A model generated the notes under the pieces. The model did not search any database, had not been told where the DNA came from, and saw only the letters and a program-made list of their open reading frames with translations. A stretch of DNA of 45,908 nt, taken from NCBI GenBank assembly GCA_946479435.1, contig CAMLFX010000013.1, positions 1-45,908 of the forward strand, read 5' to 3'. The position numbers and the translations under genes are program-made. Shown piece after piece: positions 24,014-32,062 of the stretch (its first letter is position 1; the number at the start of each line of letters is the position of its first letter). This DNA is from an uncultured Sphingobacteriales bacterium. GTDB taxonomy: Bacteria; Bacteroidota; Bacteroidia; Chitinophagales; Chitinophagaceae.

Positions 24014-26839
24014 CTAAAATTTGTATGTATAAGTAAGTGAAAACGTTGAGCCGGGGCGGAACCTTTTTAGAATGTAATCATTTGCCGGTTCTGCAAAACC
24101 CGATTCATTTTTTACTATACCGTCATACTTATCATTTCGGTTTTGATCGTAGTAGAAGAAGTATGGGGCGTTTAAAATATCTTTTATATTAAAACGCAAC
24201 TCACTCCTTTTAGAAACATTATATGCTACCTGGAAATCCAGAAGGTTGCGGGGCTGCTCCCATACGTTACCCAGATTCTCTCCACCTACTAAAAATATAC
24301 GAGGCCCAATCCTGTTATATAATATGTTGAAATTCAGTTTACCTTCCATGGCAGTATATGTCAGGCTGGTATTAACTACATAGTTAGACTGACCTGTAAG
24401 CGGACGATCTATTTTTGTCACAGCTCCAGTGGCAGCACTTGTATCGTTACCAATTACTTGAGATTTAACGTATGCCAGATTAGCGTAGAAGCTAAGGTTC
24501 TTAGCTAATCTGCTTGAAGGAGCAATAAAACTTAGACTCTTCCTGATCTCAACCTCGGCACCAACATTCTGCGCACTGGGATAGTTACGGGCAGAGATTT
24601 CTAACTGACTTGTAGTTGCATATACACTCTGCTCAAGGGTATTATCAAAATGCTTATAGAAAACAGAAGCTGAAAATATTTCACCTGCATTAGGATATAA
24701 TTCGAAGCGTAGATCAGCATTATGGATCTGGCTTCGTTCCAAAGATTGATTACCATAAGATAGTGCCGATAACTCATAATCATAATATGCAAATGGCGCC
24801 ATTTCCCTAAACTCGGGACGTGCTACAGTTTTATAATATGATGCGCGCAGATTGATTTTTTCATTTAGCGAATAAGTAAAGTTTGCTGATGGCAATACAT
24901 CTACCCATGTTTTATCAACAGCTACGGGTGCACCACCATTGTTTTTAGAATCTAACTGTATGTTAAAAGATTCTACTCTCACACCCCATACCAGACGGAA
25001 TTTATCATTGAATTTATTATCAAGCATTACATAGCCTGCATTTGTATTTGAATTAGCTGTATAAGCGTCAGACGGAAGTGTTGTTTCAACCAGATCAAAA
25101 TAACCTTTATCAATAGCTGTTTGGCTAAATAGATTTCCAACAGGTTGTTGTTTAATAATAGTAGCCTCATCGCTCGGCGTTCTTCCAAAATTTTCATTAA
25201 GAGTCAAACCAAGAAAGCGTGCATCAAAAGTACGTTCACGGTATTGCGTAGCAAGTCCTAGCTTTAAAGTTGTTTTGTTCAGCAATTCAAGAGGTAATGT
25301 ATAATTTACGTTTGCTGAATAAATATTTTCACCAAGCTTTGAAAACAAACGGTTGTTAGCCTTACCACTTGTACCTACTTCTGCAGCAAATGGCACACTT
25401 GGGTCGTTTTGATCACTTAGCAGTTTACCATATTGTACCTTACGTTGATCCGGTTGGTCATTGTTCACTCTGTTATATGCAACAAGCCAGTTTATCTTGC
25501 TTTGCTTTTTGCCTAACTTATGATCGCCTTCCAGCGATGTTTTAAATAATGATTTCTGAAACAGATCATAAGCATAGTATTCAATAGCCTTATTTATTGA
25601 GCTATTATTACCTGTACGTTCTAAAAAGTAATCATCAAATATTTGGTTATATAGAGTTTTCAGTACTATTTTAGAATTTCCTGCTGAATAACCCAGATTT
25701 AACATAGCACCCAGGTTTGTAGAATATTTATAGCCATTATCAGTATAATCATAGCTGTCATATATACGCTCCAGGTTAGGCTCCCTTGTTTCATTATGCG
25801 TATAATTAATGGCGGCAACCACACCAAAACGATTGTTTTTCTTGGTTAAATAGCTACGGCCTAAAGAGGCTTGCAGGTTCATGCCTGGCAGTGCTTTTCT
25901 TTCCTTAACAGTAAAATTGTTATTTAGCTTATTAATAGACGCAATACTAGTTGCTTCATCTGTATTAGTAACAACAGATTTTGTTGAAGGCATATCCGAT
26001 GGCAACTTACGTGAACCGTCATCAAAGCCTAAAAAGTCCGTACTGCTGCGGTAGCCTGATTTAAAGGTTTTAAAAGTAGAAGCAGTATTATAACTACCGC
26101 CTATAGAAATTGTATTAAAGTTTTCCTGCGGAATTTCTTTAGTAAGAATATTAATAACACCACCTGCAAAATCGCCCGGTAAATCAGGAGTTGCAGTTTT
26201 AGTGATAATGATATTATCTATCAGGTTAGCAGGAATAATATCGAATGAGAATGCTTTACGATTAGGTTCAGTACTTGGCAATACGGCGTTATCAACCATA
26301 CCTACATTGTAGCGGTCGCTCAAACCACGTACAATAACAAATTTATTGTCTTGTATAGTAGTACCGCTTACACGTTTCAGTACCTCACCTGTACTGCGGT
26401 CGGGCGATTTACGTATTACATCTGCAGATATACCATCAGAAATTGATGCATTATTTTTCTGCATTGTGTACAGCGAATTGATATTCTCCTTTTTCATAGT
26501 GGTTCTCACCACTACCTCGCTCAGCTGTGTTGATTTTGATTCGGTAATAGCTACATTAATAGATGCGGTAGCATTATTAGCCACTTTCACCTCTTCTATC
26601 TCTTTAGTTTGGTAGCCTATGTAGTTTACCTGTATAGTGTAGGTACCTGCATCTACTTGTATCTGGAAATTACCATCCACATCAGTTGCAGCACCTTTAG
26701 GTGTTCCCTTCACAACAATTGTTGCCCCTATTACAGGGTCTCCTGTTTTCTCATCAGTAATTTTACCTGCAATCGTCCCAATTGAAAATGCCTTCAAAGA
26801 AATCAATAACAATAAGAAGGACATTGTAAGAATACGCAT
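24014..26839 (-). CDS. TonB-dependent outer membrane receptor
   Basis: A 941-residue outer membrane transporter. A signal peptide (residues 1-19) is followed by a carboxypeptidase-D regulatory-like domain (about 22-105: GTIAGKITDEKTGDPVIGAT, IQVNYIGYQTKEIEE), then a plug domain (about 115-235: GEVLKRVSGTTIQDNKFVIVRG, FSFDIIPANLIDNI, TPDLPGDFAGG). A long beta-barrel ends in FSLTYTYKF with the terminal aromatic typical of barrels. No SusD-like partner is present. The downstream gene encodes a beta-helix lipoprotein, and both are preceded by matching 11-bp repeats, so they are probably co-regulated. The ligand is unknown. Confidence 0.93.
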   Translation of the reverse strand: MRILTMSFLLLLISLKAFSIGTIAGKITDEKTGDPVIGATIVVKGTPKGAATDVDGNFQIQVDAGTYTIQVNYIGYQTKEIEEVKVANNATASINVAITESKSTQLSEVVVRTTMKKENINSLYTMQKNNASISDGISADVIRKSPDRSTGEVLKRVSGTTIQDNKFVIVRGLSDRYNVGMVDNAVLPSTEPNRKAFSFDIIPANLIDNIIITKTATPDLPGDFAGGVINILTKEIPQENFNTISIGGSYNTASTFKTFKSGYRSSTDFLGFDDGSRKLPSDMPSTKSVVTNTDEATSIASINKLNNNFTVKERKALPGMNLQASLGRSYLTKKNNRFGVVAAINYTHNETREPNLERIYDSYDYTDNGYKYSTNLGAMLNLGYSAGNSKIVLKTLYNQIFDDYFLERTGNNSSINKAIEYYAYDLFQKSLFKTSLEGDHKLGKKQSKINWLVAYNRVNNDQPDQRKVQYGKLLSDQNDPSVPFAAEVGTSGKANNRLFSKLGENIYSANVNYTLPLELLNKTTLKLGLATQYRERTFDARFLGLTLNENFGRTPSDEATIIKQQPVGNLFSQTAIDKGYFDLVETTLPSDAYTANSNTNAGYVMLDNKFNDKFRLVWGVRVESFNIQLDSKNNGGAPVAVDKTWVDVLPSANFTYSLNEKINLRASYYKTVARPEFREMAPFAYYDYELSALSYGNQSLERSQIHNADLRFELYPNAGEIFSASVFYKHFDNTLEQSVYATTSQLEISARNYPSAQNVGAEVEIRKSLSFIAPSSRLAKNLSFYANLAYVKSQVIGNDTSAATGAVTKIDRPLTGQSNYVVNTSLTYTAMEGKLNFNILYNRIGPRIFLVGGENLGNVWEQPRNLLDFQVAYNVSKRSELRFNIKDILNAPYFFYYDQNRNDKYDGIVKNESGFAEPANDYILKRFRPGSTFSLTYTYKF

Positions 26840-26859
26840 ATATGCTTAGAATTTGCATG

Positions 26860-26867
26860 CAAAAGTC
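26860..26867 (-). promoter_or_regulatory. Probable -7 box GACTTTTG of the TonB receptor gene
   Basis: It keeps the nnTTTG part of the consensus but starts GA rather than TA, on the minus strand, 20 nt before the ATG. A weak core box beside operator repeats fits an activator-dependent promoter. Confidence 0.4.
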
Positions 26868-26875
26868 GCTTGCGT

Positions 26876-26926
26876 ATGTTACCAACAGTTTACCGGAATG
26901 TTACGCGTATATCAACAGAATGTTAA
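26876..26926 (-). promoter_or_regulatory. Pho-box-like 11-bp-phased direct repeats upstream of the TonB receptor gene
   Basis: On the minus strand TTAACATT (26926-26919), GTAACATT (26904-26897) and GTAACAT (26882-26876) are spaced by exactly 22 nt each. Read as 11-mers the block is TTAACATTCTG, TTGATATACGC, GTAACATTCCG, GTAAACTGTTG, GTAACATACGC, so the intermediate units are degenerate copies. The last repeat starts 15 nt before the -7 box, in place of a -33 element. Confidence 0.65.
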
Positions 26927-27011
26927 GCCAATATTAATTCCGGATAATTGCACAAAATCATGTTGTTTTTTTATTATTAAATTATTATCACGGTCGCCCG
27001 GTAAATCGCTA

Positions 27012-27019
27012 TAAATTTG
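27012..27019 (+). promoter_or_regulatory. -7 promoter box TAAATTTG, 8 nt before ATG
   Basis: An exact TAnnTTTG match just upstream of the class III aminotransferase start. The 188-nt divergent region with the TonB receptor gene also holds the operator repeats on the other side. Confidence 0.5.
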
Positions 27020-27027
27020 CTAGTTCA

Positions 27028-28203
27028 ATGAATACCCGTCAATTATTCCAACAGCATATCGCACAAACCTCCCCTGCACCGGTAGGCCTGCACATCGTTT
27101 CAGCATCAGGAAATTATCTATATGACATAGGTGGTAACAAATATCTCGACCTCATTGGCGGTATTAGCGTATGCAATATTGGGCACAGGCACCCTAAAGT
27201 TGTTGAAGCCATAAAGAAGCAGGCCGATGAGTACCTGCACATAATGGTATATGGTGAACTGGTGCAAAGCCCGCAGGCAGAGTACGCCCAACTGCTGGCA
27301 AGTCACCTTCCGGGGCAGCTTAACTGTGTTTATTTTACCAACTCAGGCGCAGAAGCTACCGAAGGCGCCATAAAACTGGCACGGCGGGTCACCGGCCGTA
27401 CCGATATTATAGCCTGCAATAACAGCTATCATGGCAACACACTGGGTGCGCTTAGTGTAATGGGCGATGAATATTGGCGTAATGCTTTCCGCCCCCTGAT
27501 GCCGGGCGTCTGGCATTATGATTACAATTCACAGGAATTGATAGATGCTATTAATGAAAATACTTCCTGTGTTATTATAGAAAGTGTACAAGGCGAAGCG
27601 GGAGTAATACAACCTAAGAAAGAATGGCTGGCTAAGCTGAGAGCAAAATGTACGGGCACCGGCACCCTACTGGTAATGGACGAGATACAAACAGGCTTTG
27701 GCCGTACGGGCAAGCTTTGGGGCTTTGAAAACTATAATATAATACCCGACATAATATTATTAGGCAAAGCATTGGGTGGTGGTATGCCGCTTGGAGCATT
27801 TGTATCGTCTTATAATAATATGCAAACCTTTACCAAAAACCCTGTATTGGGGCATATTACCACTTTTGGAGGGCATCCTGTATGTTGTGCCGCCGGCCTG
27901 GCGGCGATGAACGCATTGCTCTCTGAAAATATGATTGATACAGTTGCTGAAAAAGAAGCAATATTCCATTCTTTATTAATACACCCTAAAATAAAGGCAG
28001 TACGTAGTAAAGGACTGTTAATGGCAATAGAACTGGAAAATGCAGATGATGTAATGGCTTGCCTGCAAAAATGCATTTCAAATGGGTTATTCTCCGACTG
28101 GTTTCTTTTTGCACCAAACTGCATTCGCATCGCACCACCACTCACTATCAGTAACGATGAAATAAAATATGCCTGCCATCTGCTGTTGAGTTGCTTGCAA
28201 TAG
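27028..28203 (+). CDS. Class III aminotransferase (acetylornithine/ornithine aminotransferase-like)
   Basis: A 391-residue PLP enzyme of the ArgD/OAT group. YLDLIGGISVCNIGHRHP is the N-terminal signature, NSGAEATEGAIKLARR binds the PLP phosphate, SYHGNTLGAL and MDEIQTGFGRTGKLW (Asp for the pyridine nitrogen) follow, and Lys247 in LLGKALGGGMPLGAF is the Schiff-base lysine. No other arginine-biosynthesis gene is nearby, so it may act on acetylornithine, ornithine or another omega-amino substrate. The gene stands alone, divergent from the TonB receptor. Confidence 0.9.
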   Translation: MNTRQLFQQHIAQTSPAPVGLHIVSASGNYLYDIGGNKYLDLIGGISVCNIGHRHPKVVEAIKKQADEYLHIMVYGELVQSPQAEYAQLLASHLPGQLNCVYFTNSGAEATEGAIKLARRVTGRTDIIACNNSYHGNTLGALSVMGDEYWRNAFRPLMPGVWHYDYNSQELIDAINENTSCVIIESVQGEAGVIQPKKEWLAKLRAKCTGTGTLLVMDEIQTGFGRTGKLWGFENYNIIPDIILLGKALGGGMPLGAFVSSYNNMQTFTKNPVLGHITTFGGHPVCCAAGLAAMNALLSENMIDTVAEKEAIFHSLLIHPKIKAVRSKGLLMAIELENADDVMACLQKCISNGLFSDWFLFAPNCIRIAPPLTISNDEIKYACHLLLSCLQ

Positions 28204-28260
28204 CTGCCAACCAGCTTGTTAACTGATTCTTATTAGCCTTTTTCGTTCGAAATATATATT

Positions 28261-28268
28261 TACATTTG
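28261..28268 (+). promoter_or_regulatory. -7 promoter box TACATTTG for ugd and UDP-glucuronate decarboxylase genes
   Basis: An exact TAnnTTTG match 23 nt before the ugd ATG. Confidence 0.5.
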
Positions 28269-28291
28269 TTGCCTTAACATATAAATCTAAT

Positions 28292-29668
28292 ATGCAAATA
28301 GCCATCATCGGAACTGGTTACGTAGGATTGGTAACAGGTACTTGCTTTGCTGAAACAGGTAATAACGTAGTATGTATCGATATTAATGAAGAAAAGATAA
28401 AACAGTTAAAAGCAGGTAAATCACCAATTTACGAACCGGGCCTTGATGTATTACTGGAAAGAAATATCAGGCAAAAACGCATTGAATTTACAACCGACTT
28501 AAAAGCCGGTATCAAAGATGCAAAAGTAATATTCCTCGCCTTACCCACTCCTCCGGGCAAAGATGGCGCTGCCGACCTGCAATTTGTATTGAATGTTGCT
28601 GCCGACCTGAGTACTATCATTACAGAATATAAGGTAATAGTAAATAAAAGCACAGTACCCGTTGGCACAGCTGAAAAAGTAAGTGCCGTACTGGAGCAAA
28701 AACTGGATCGTAACCTGTACGATGTAGTATCGAACCCTGAATTTTTGCGCGAAGGTGTTGCTGTAGAAGATTTCTTAAAACCCGACCGTGTGGTAATAGG
28801 AACGTCATCTGAAAGGGCCCGTAAAATTATGGATGAGCTGTACCAGCCATTCGTTCGCCAGGGTAACCCTATTTATTTCATGGATGAGCGTTCATCTGAA
28901 ATGACAAAATATGCAGCCAACTCATATTTGGCTATGCGTATATCTTTTATGAACGAGATGGCCAATTTATGCGAGAAGGCAGGGGCGAATGTTGATATGG
29001 TACGGGCAGGCATTGGCAGCGATAGCCGCATAGGCAAACGCTTCCTTTTCCCCGGCGTAGGTTATGGCGGCAGTTGTTTCCCTAAAGATGTACAGGCATT
29101 GGCACAAACCGCACGCGAAATGGATTATGATTTCCAGATTGTGAACACGGTAATGAAGGTAAACGAACGCCAGAAAACACGTTTGGGTAAAAAAGTAAAA
29201 GAATCCTTTGGCAACGACCTTAGCGGGCGCAAATTTGCCGTATGGGGTTTGGCTTTTAAACCTGAAACCGACGATATACGCGAAGCCCCTGCTTTGGAAT
29301 TGATAGATGAACTGCTGGCGGCAGGTGCTGAAATTACCGCCTACGATCCTGAAGCTATGCCCAATGTAAAAAGACTATTTGAAGATAAGATAGCTTTTGC
29401 CGACAATCAGTACGACGCACTGCAAGATGCTGATGCCCTGGTAATAGTAACCGAATGGAGCGCCTTCCGCAATCCTGATTTCGATAAGATGAATGGCATG
29501 CTGAAAAATCCAATGATATTTGACGGGCGCAATGTATATACTTTGGAAAAAATGCAGGAATTAGGCTACTATTACGAAAGCATTGGCCGTAAAACAGTAC
29601 ACGAACAGTTGCGCAATACTATAAAAGTACCTGCTGCTCCGGTAAGGGAGCGTGGCAATATCGACTAA
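28292..29668 (+). CDS. ugd: UDP-glucose 6-dehydrogenase
   Basis: A 458-residue enzyme oxidising UDP-glucose to UDP-glucuronate with two NAD. IGTGYVGLVTGTCFAE is the NAD-binding start, NKSTVPVGTAEKV and NPEFLREGVAVEDF are family blocks, and Cys262 in GYGGSCFPKD is the catalytic thiol. The C-terminal UDP-binding domain has WGLAFKPETDDIREAPA. The next gene, 35 nt downstream, takes the product on to UDP-xylose, so the two form a nucleotide-sugar operon that could feed the polysaccharide locus near the start of the window. Confidence 0.96.
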   Translation: MQIAIIGTGYVGLVTGTCFAETGNNVVCIDINEEKIKQLKAGKSPIYEPGLDVLLERNIRQKRIEFTTDLKAGIKDAKVIFLALPTPPGKDGAADLQFVLNVAADLSTIITEYKVIVNKSTVPVGTAEKVSAVLEQKLDRNLYDVVSNPEFLREGVAVEDFLKPDRVVIGTSSERARKIMDELYQPFVRQGNPIYFMDERSSEMTKYAANSYLAMRISFMNEMANLCEKAGANVDMVRAGIGSDSRIGKRFLFPGVGYGGSCFPKDVQALAQTAREMDYDFQIVNTVMKVNERQKTRLGKKVKESFGNDLSGRKFAVWGLAFKPETDDIREAPALELIDELLAAGAEITAYDPEAMPNVKRLFEDKIAFADNQYDALQDADALVIVTEWSAFRNPDFDKMNGMLKNPMIFDGRNVYTLEKMQELGYYYESIGRKTVHEQLRNTIKVPAAPVRERGNID

Positions 29669-29703
29669 GCAATCATTTCCAATACTACAGTTAAAATAGA
29701 TTC

Positions 29704-30642
29704 ATGAGTAACAAACGTATTCTTATTACAGGTGCTGCCGGTTTTCTGGGCTCTCATCTTTGCGACCGCTTTTTGAAAGAAGGCTACGAAGTGATAGGTA
29801 TGGACAACCTGTTGACAGGTAATATAAAGAACATAGAGCATCTCTTCCCTTTAAAAGAGTTTCAGTTCTATCATCACGATGTATCTAAATTCGTACACGT
29901 ACCGGGCCATATCGATTATATACTGCATTTTGCATCTCCGGCTAGTCCTATCGACTATTTGAAAATGCCTATCCAGACATTGAAGGTTAGTTCTTTGGGC
30001 ACTCACAACCTGCTTGGCCTGGCAAAATCGAAAGGTGCACGCATATTGGTAGCCTCTACTTCTGAAGTATATGGCGACCCGCTGGTACACCCGCAACAGG
30101 AAGAATATTGGGGTAACGTGAACCCGATAGGCCCCCGTGGCGTTTATGATGAAGCTAAGCGCTTTATGGAAAGTATAACCATGGCTTACCATACTTATCA
30201 CAAGCTGGAAACCAGGATCATCCGTATATTCAATACCTACGGTCCGCGTATGCGTCTCGACGATGGCCGTGCATTGCCAACCTTCATGAGCCAGGCACTA
30301 CGTGGTGAAGACGTAACAGTGTATGGCGATGGCTCACAAACACGTTCATTCTGCTATGTGTCCGATCTTGTTGATGGAATATACCGCCTGCTATTGAGCG
30401 ATTACAGCAACCCTGTAAACATTGGCAATCCATCCGAAATTACGCTTCTGCAATTTGCAGAAGAAGTAATTAAACTTACTGGCTCCAAATCGAAGATTGT
30501 TTATGAGCCTTTGCCACAAGACGACCCCAAACAACGTCAACCAGATATTACTAAGGCCAAAGAAATACTTGGCTGGTTACCTAAAGTTGACAGGCATGAA
30601 GGCTTAAAATTGACGCTTGAATATTTCAAACAACATATTTAG
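29704..30642 (+). CDS. UDP-glucuronate decarboxylase (UDP-xylose synthase)
   Basis: A 312-residue short-chain dehydrogenase-type enzyme. [16 protein letters not shown] binds [37 protein letters not shown] and the catalytic Tyr148-x3-Lys152 in GVYDEAKRF are characteristic of UXS enzymes, as is [10 protein letters not shown]. It converts UDP-glucuronate to UDP-xylose and CO2. Its position directly behind ugd supports this over a 4-epimerase or dTDP-glucose dehydratase. The operon ends in a very strong terminator. Confidence 0.93.
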   Translation: MSNKRILITGAAGFLGSHLCDRFLKEGYEVIGMDNLLTGNIKNIEHLFPLKEFQFYHHDVSKFVHVPGHIDYILHFASPASPIDYLKMPIQTLKVSSLGTHNLLGLAKSKGARILVASTSEVYGDPLVHPQQEEYWGNVNPIGPRGVYDEAKRFMESITMAYHTYHKLETRIIRIFNTYGPRMRLDDGRALPTFMSQALRGEDVTVYGDGSQTRSFCYVSDLVDGIYRLLLSDYSNPVNIGNPSEITLLQFAEEVIKLTGSKSKIVYEPLPQDDPKQRQPDITKAKEILGWLPKVDRHEGLKLTLEYFKQHI

Positions 30643-30661
30643 CTACTTGTATAAAACTTAT

Positions 30662-30705
30662 ACGTAAAAAGAAAGGGCTTCAATTGAAGCCCTTTCTTTT
30701 TACGT
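30662..30705. terminator. Strong bidirectional terminator, 20-bp perfect stem
   Basis: ACGTAAAAAGAAAGGGCTTC pairs perfectly with the complementary arm at 30686-30705 around an AATT loop. A/T tracts inside the stem give T-runs in both directions. It separates the nucleotide-sugar operon from the convergent TolC gene. Confidence 0.85.
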
Positions 30706-30716
30706 CATCCGAAATA

Positions 30717-32021
30717 TTATTTCACCAGTTTATTTTCAAGTTCCAGCACCTGTGTCTCGTTTACTTTTACATTATATACCGCTGTATAAAAACGTACAAG
30801 CGCTTGCACATAGCTATTTTCAGCTTCCCTCGTTTCTATAGTAGTAGCAATGCCGGCACGAAAGCGGGCTGCCTGTATATCATTATTCTCTTTGGCATAA
30901 AGTATATTCTGAGATTCAAGCCTGTAGCCTGCAACCGATGTTTCATAATTGCGCCATGCAGTACGGTATTGGCGGCTTACTTCATTTGTTTGTTTATCAT
31001 AAGCAAGTTGGTCACGCATCGCCTGTAGCGAAGCAAGCTTTACCTCGCGTCTTATATTGCCACCATTGAATATAGGAACACTCAATGTCAGTCCACCTGT
31101 TGGGCCATAGCCCTGGTTGAATAAAGAAAAACCTGATTGGCTCTTGGTATAATTAAAATTATAGCCGCCGTTTAAGCCAAGAACAGGAAAATAATCTGCA
31201 CGCTCGGCACGTTCACCAAATTTCGATGCTTCTACAGTCCGTTTTGCGTATGCTAAAGACAGGTTTATATCTTCCAGCCTTTCGGGGTCTTCCGGCTTCA
31301 GATCCATATTTATCCTTAGGCTGTCATCTACATCATAGCTGGTAGTAAATGGGTCTATACCCATTAAGCTGTTAAGCGTAGCATAACTTGCATTTACTGA
31401 TGCTACCTGCGTCAGTGAATCTGATTGGCGGGCATTGTAATCTACACGAGCCTGTAAAAAATCAACCTTAGCTGACAAGCCGCTTTCATATTGCAACTGT
31501 GTAAGCACGATACGTACTTTAGCCAATGCAAGCCCTGTATCAATTGCCACACCTTGTTGCTTTTGCCAAACCACCTGCGCGTATGCCTGTATCACTTGCG
31601 CTATTGTAGCCTGTATCTGTGCCTTCAACTGTATAGCACCGGCTTCTTCTAATACATTCAATCGCTTTTTAAGCAAAAACATCTTCCCGCCATTGAACAG
31701 TGTCCAGTTAAGATTGGCAGCCCCATTGGCATTAAATGAACCCGCATTGTTTACCTCCTGTATCCGGCCGTCGGCAAACTCAATATGTGTATTTGAGCTA
31801 CCTACCGTTACAGCACCGGTGGCATTTATATTAGGCAGCATACCTGCATTACCTGCGGTATTATTTACCTCAGCAGACTTTGCATCCGTTTGCGCAATGC
31901 GGATATCATAATTATACGCTAACGCTTTTGCTATGGCATCATCCAGGCTCAACCTTTCCTGCGCAAAAAGGCTATGCGTACACAACAACAAAACAATAAA
32001 AACTCCAAAAAATACTTTCAT
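30717..32021 (-). CDS. TolC-family outer membrane efflux protein
   Basis: A 434-residue protein with a signal peptide (KVFFGVFIVLLLCTHSLFAQ) and two outer-membrane-efflux repeats. The first begins LSLDDAIAKALAYNYDIRIAQ, and the second has INLSLAYAKRTVEASKFGERAE and GLNGGYNFNYT. Long Gln/Ala-rich amphipathic helices match the TolC tunnel barrel. It lies 41 nt behind an RND pump on the same strand, so it is the exit duct of that pump. No periplasmic adaptor gene accompanies the pair. Confidence 0.92.
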   Translation of the reverse strand: MKVFFGVFIVLLLCTHSLFAQERLSLDDAIAKALAYNYDIRIAQTDAKSAEVNNTAGNAGMLPNINATGAVTVGSSNTHIEFADGRIQEVNNAGSFNANGAANLNWTLFNGGKMFLLKKRLNVLEEAGAIQLKAQIQATIAQVIQAYAQVVWQKQQGVAIDTGLALAKVRIVLTQLQYESGLSAKVDFLQARVDYNARQSDSLTQVASVNASYATLNSLMGIDPFTTSYDVDDSLRINMDLKPEDPERLEDINLSLAYAKRTVEASKFGERAERADYFPVLGLNGGYNFNYTKSQSGFSLFNQGYGPTGGLTLSVPIFNGGNIRREVKLASLQAMRDQLAYDKQTNEVSRQYRTAWRNYETSVAGYRLESQNILYAKENNDIQAARFRAGIATTIETREAENSYVQALVRFYTAVYNVKVNETQVLELENKLVK

Positions 32022-32062
32022 ATAAATACGGCCTTATACCATTTTCAAATTTTTTTCTCCTC

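Noticed and set aside
22535..26839. SusC/SusD polysaccharide utilisation pair
   Set aside because: The receptor has a carboxypeptidase-like N-domain, but the partner is a beta-helix lipoprotein and not a SusD-like helical protein, and no glycoside hydrolase is nearby.
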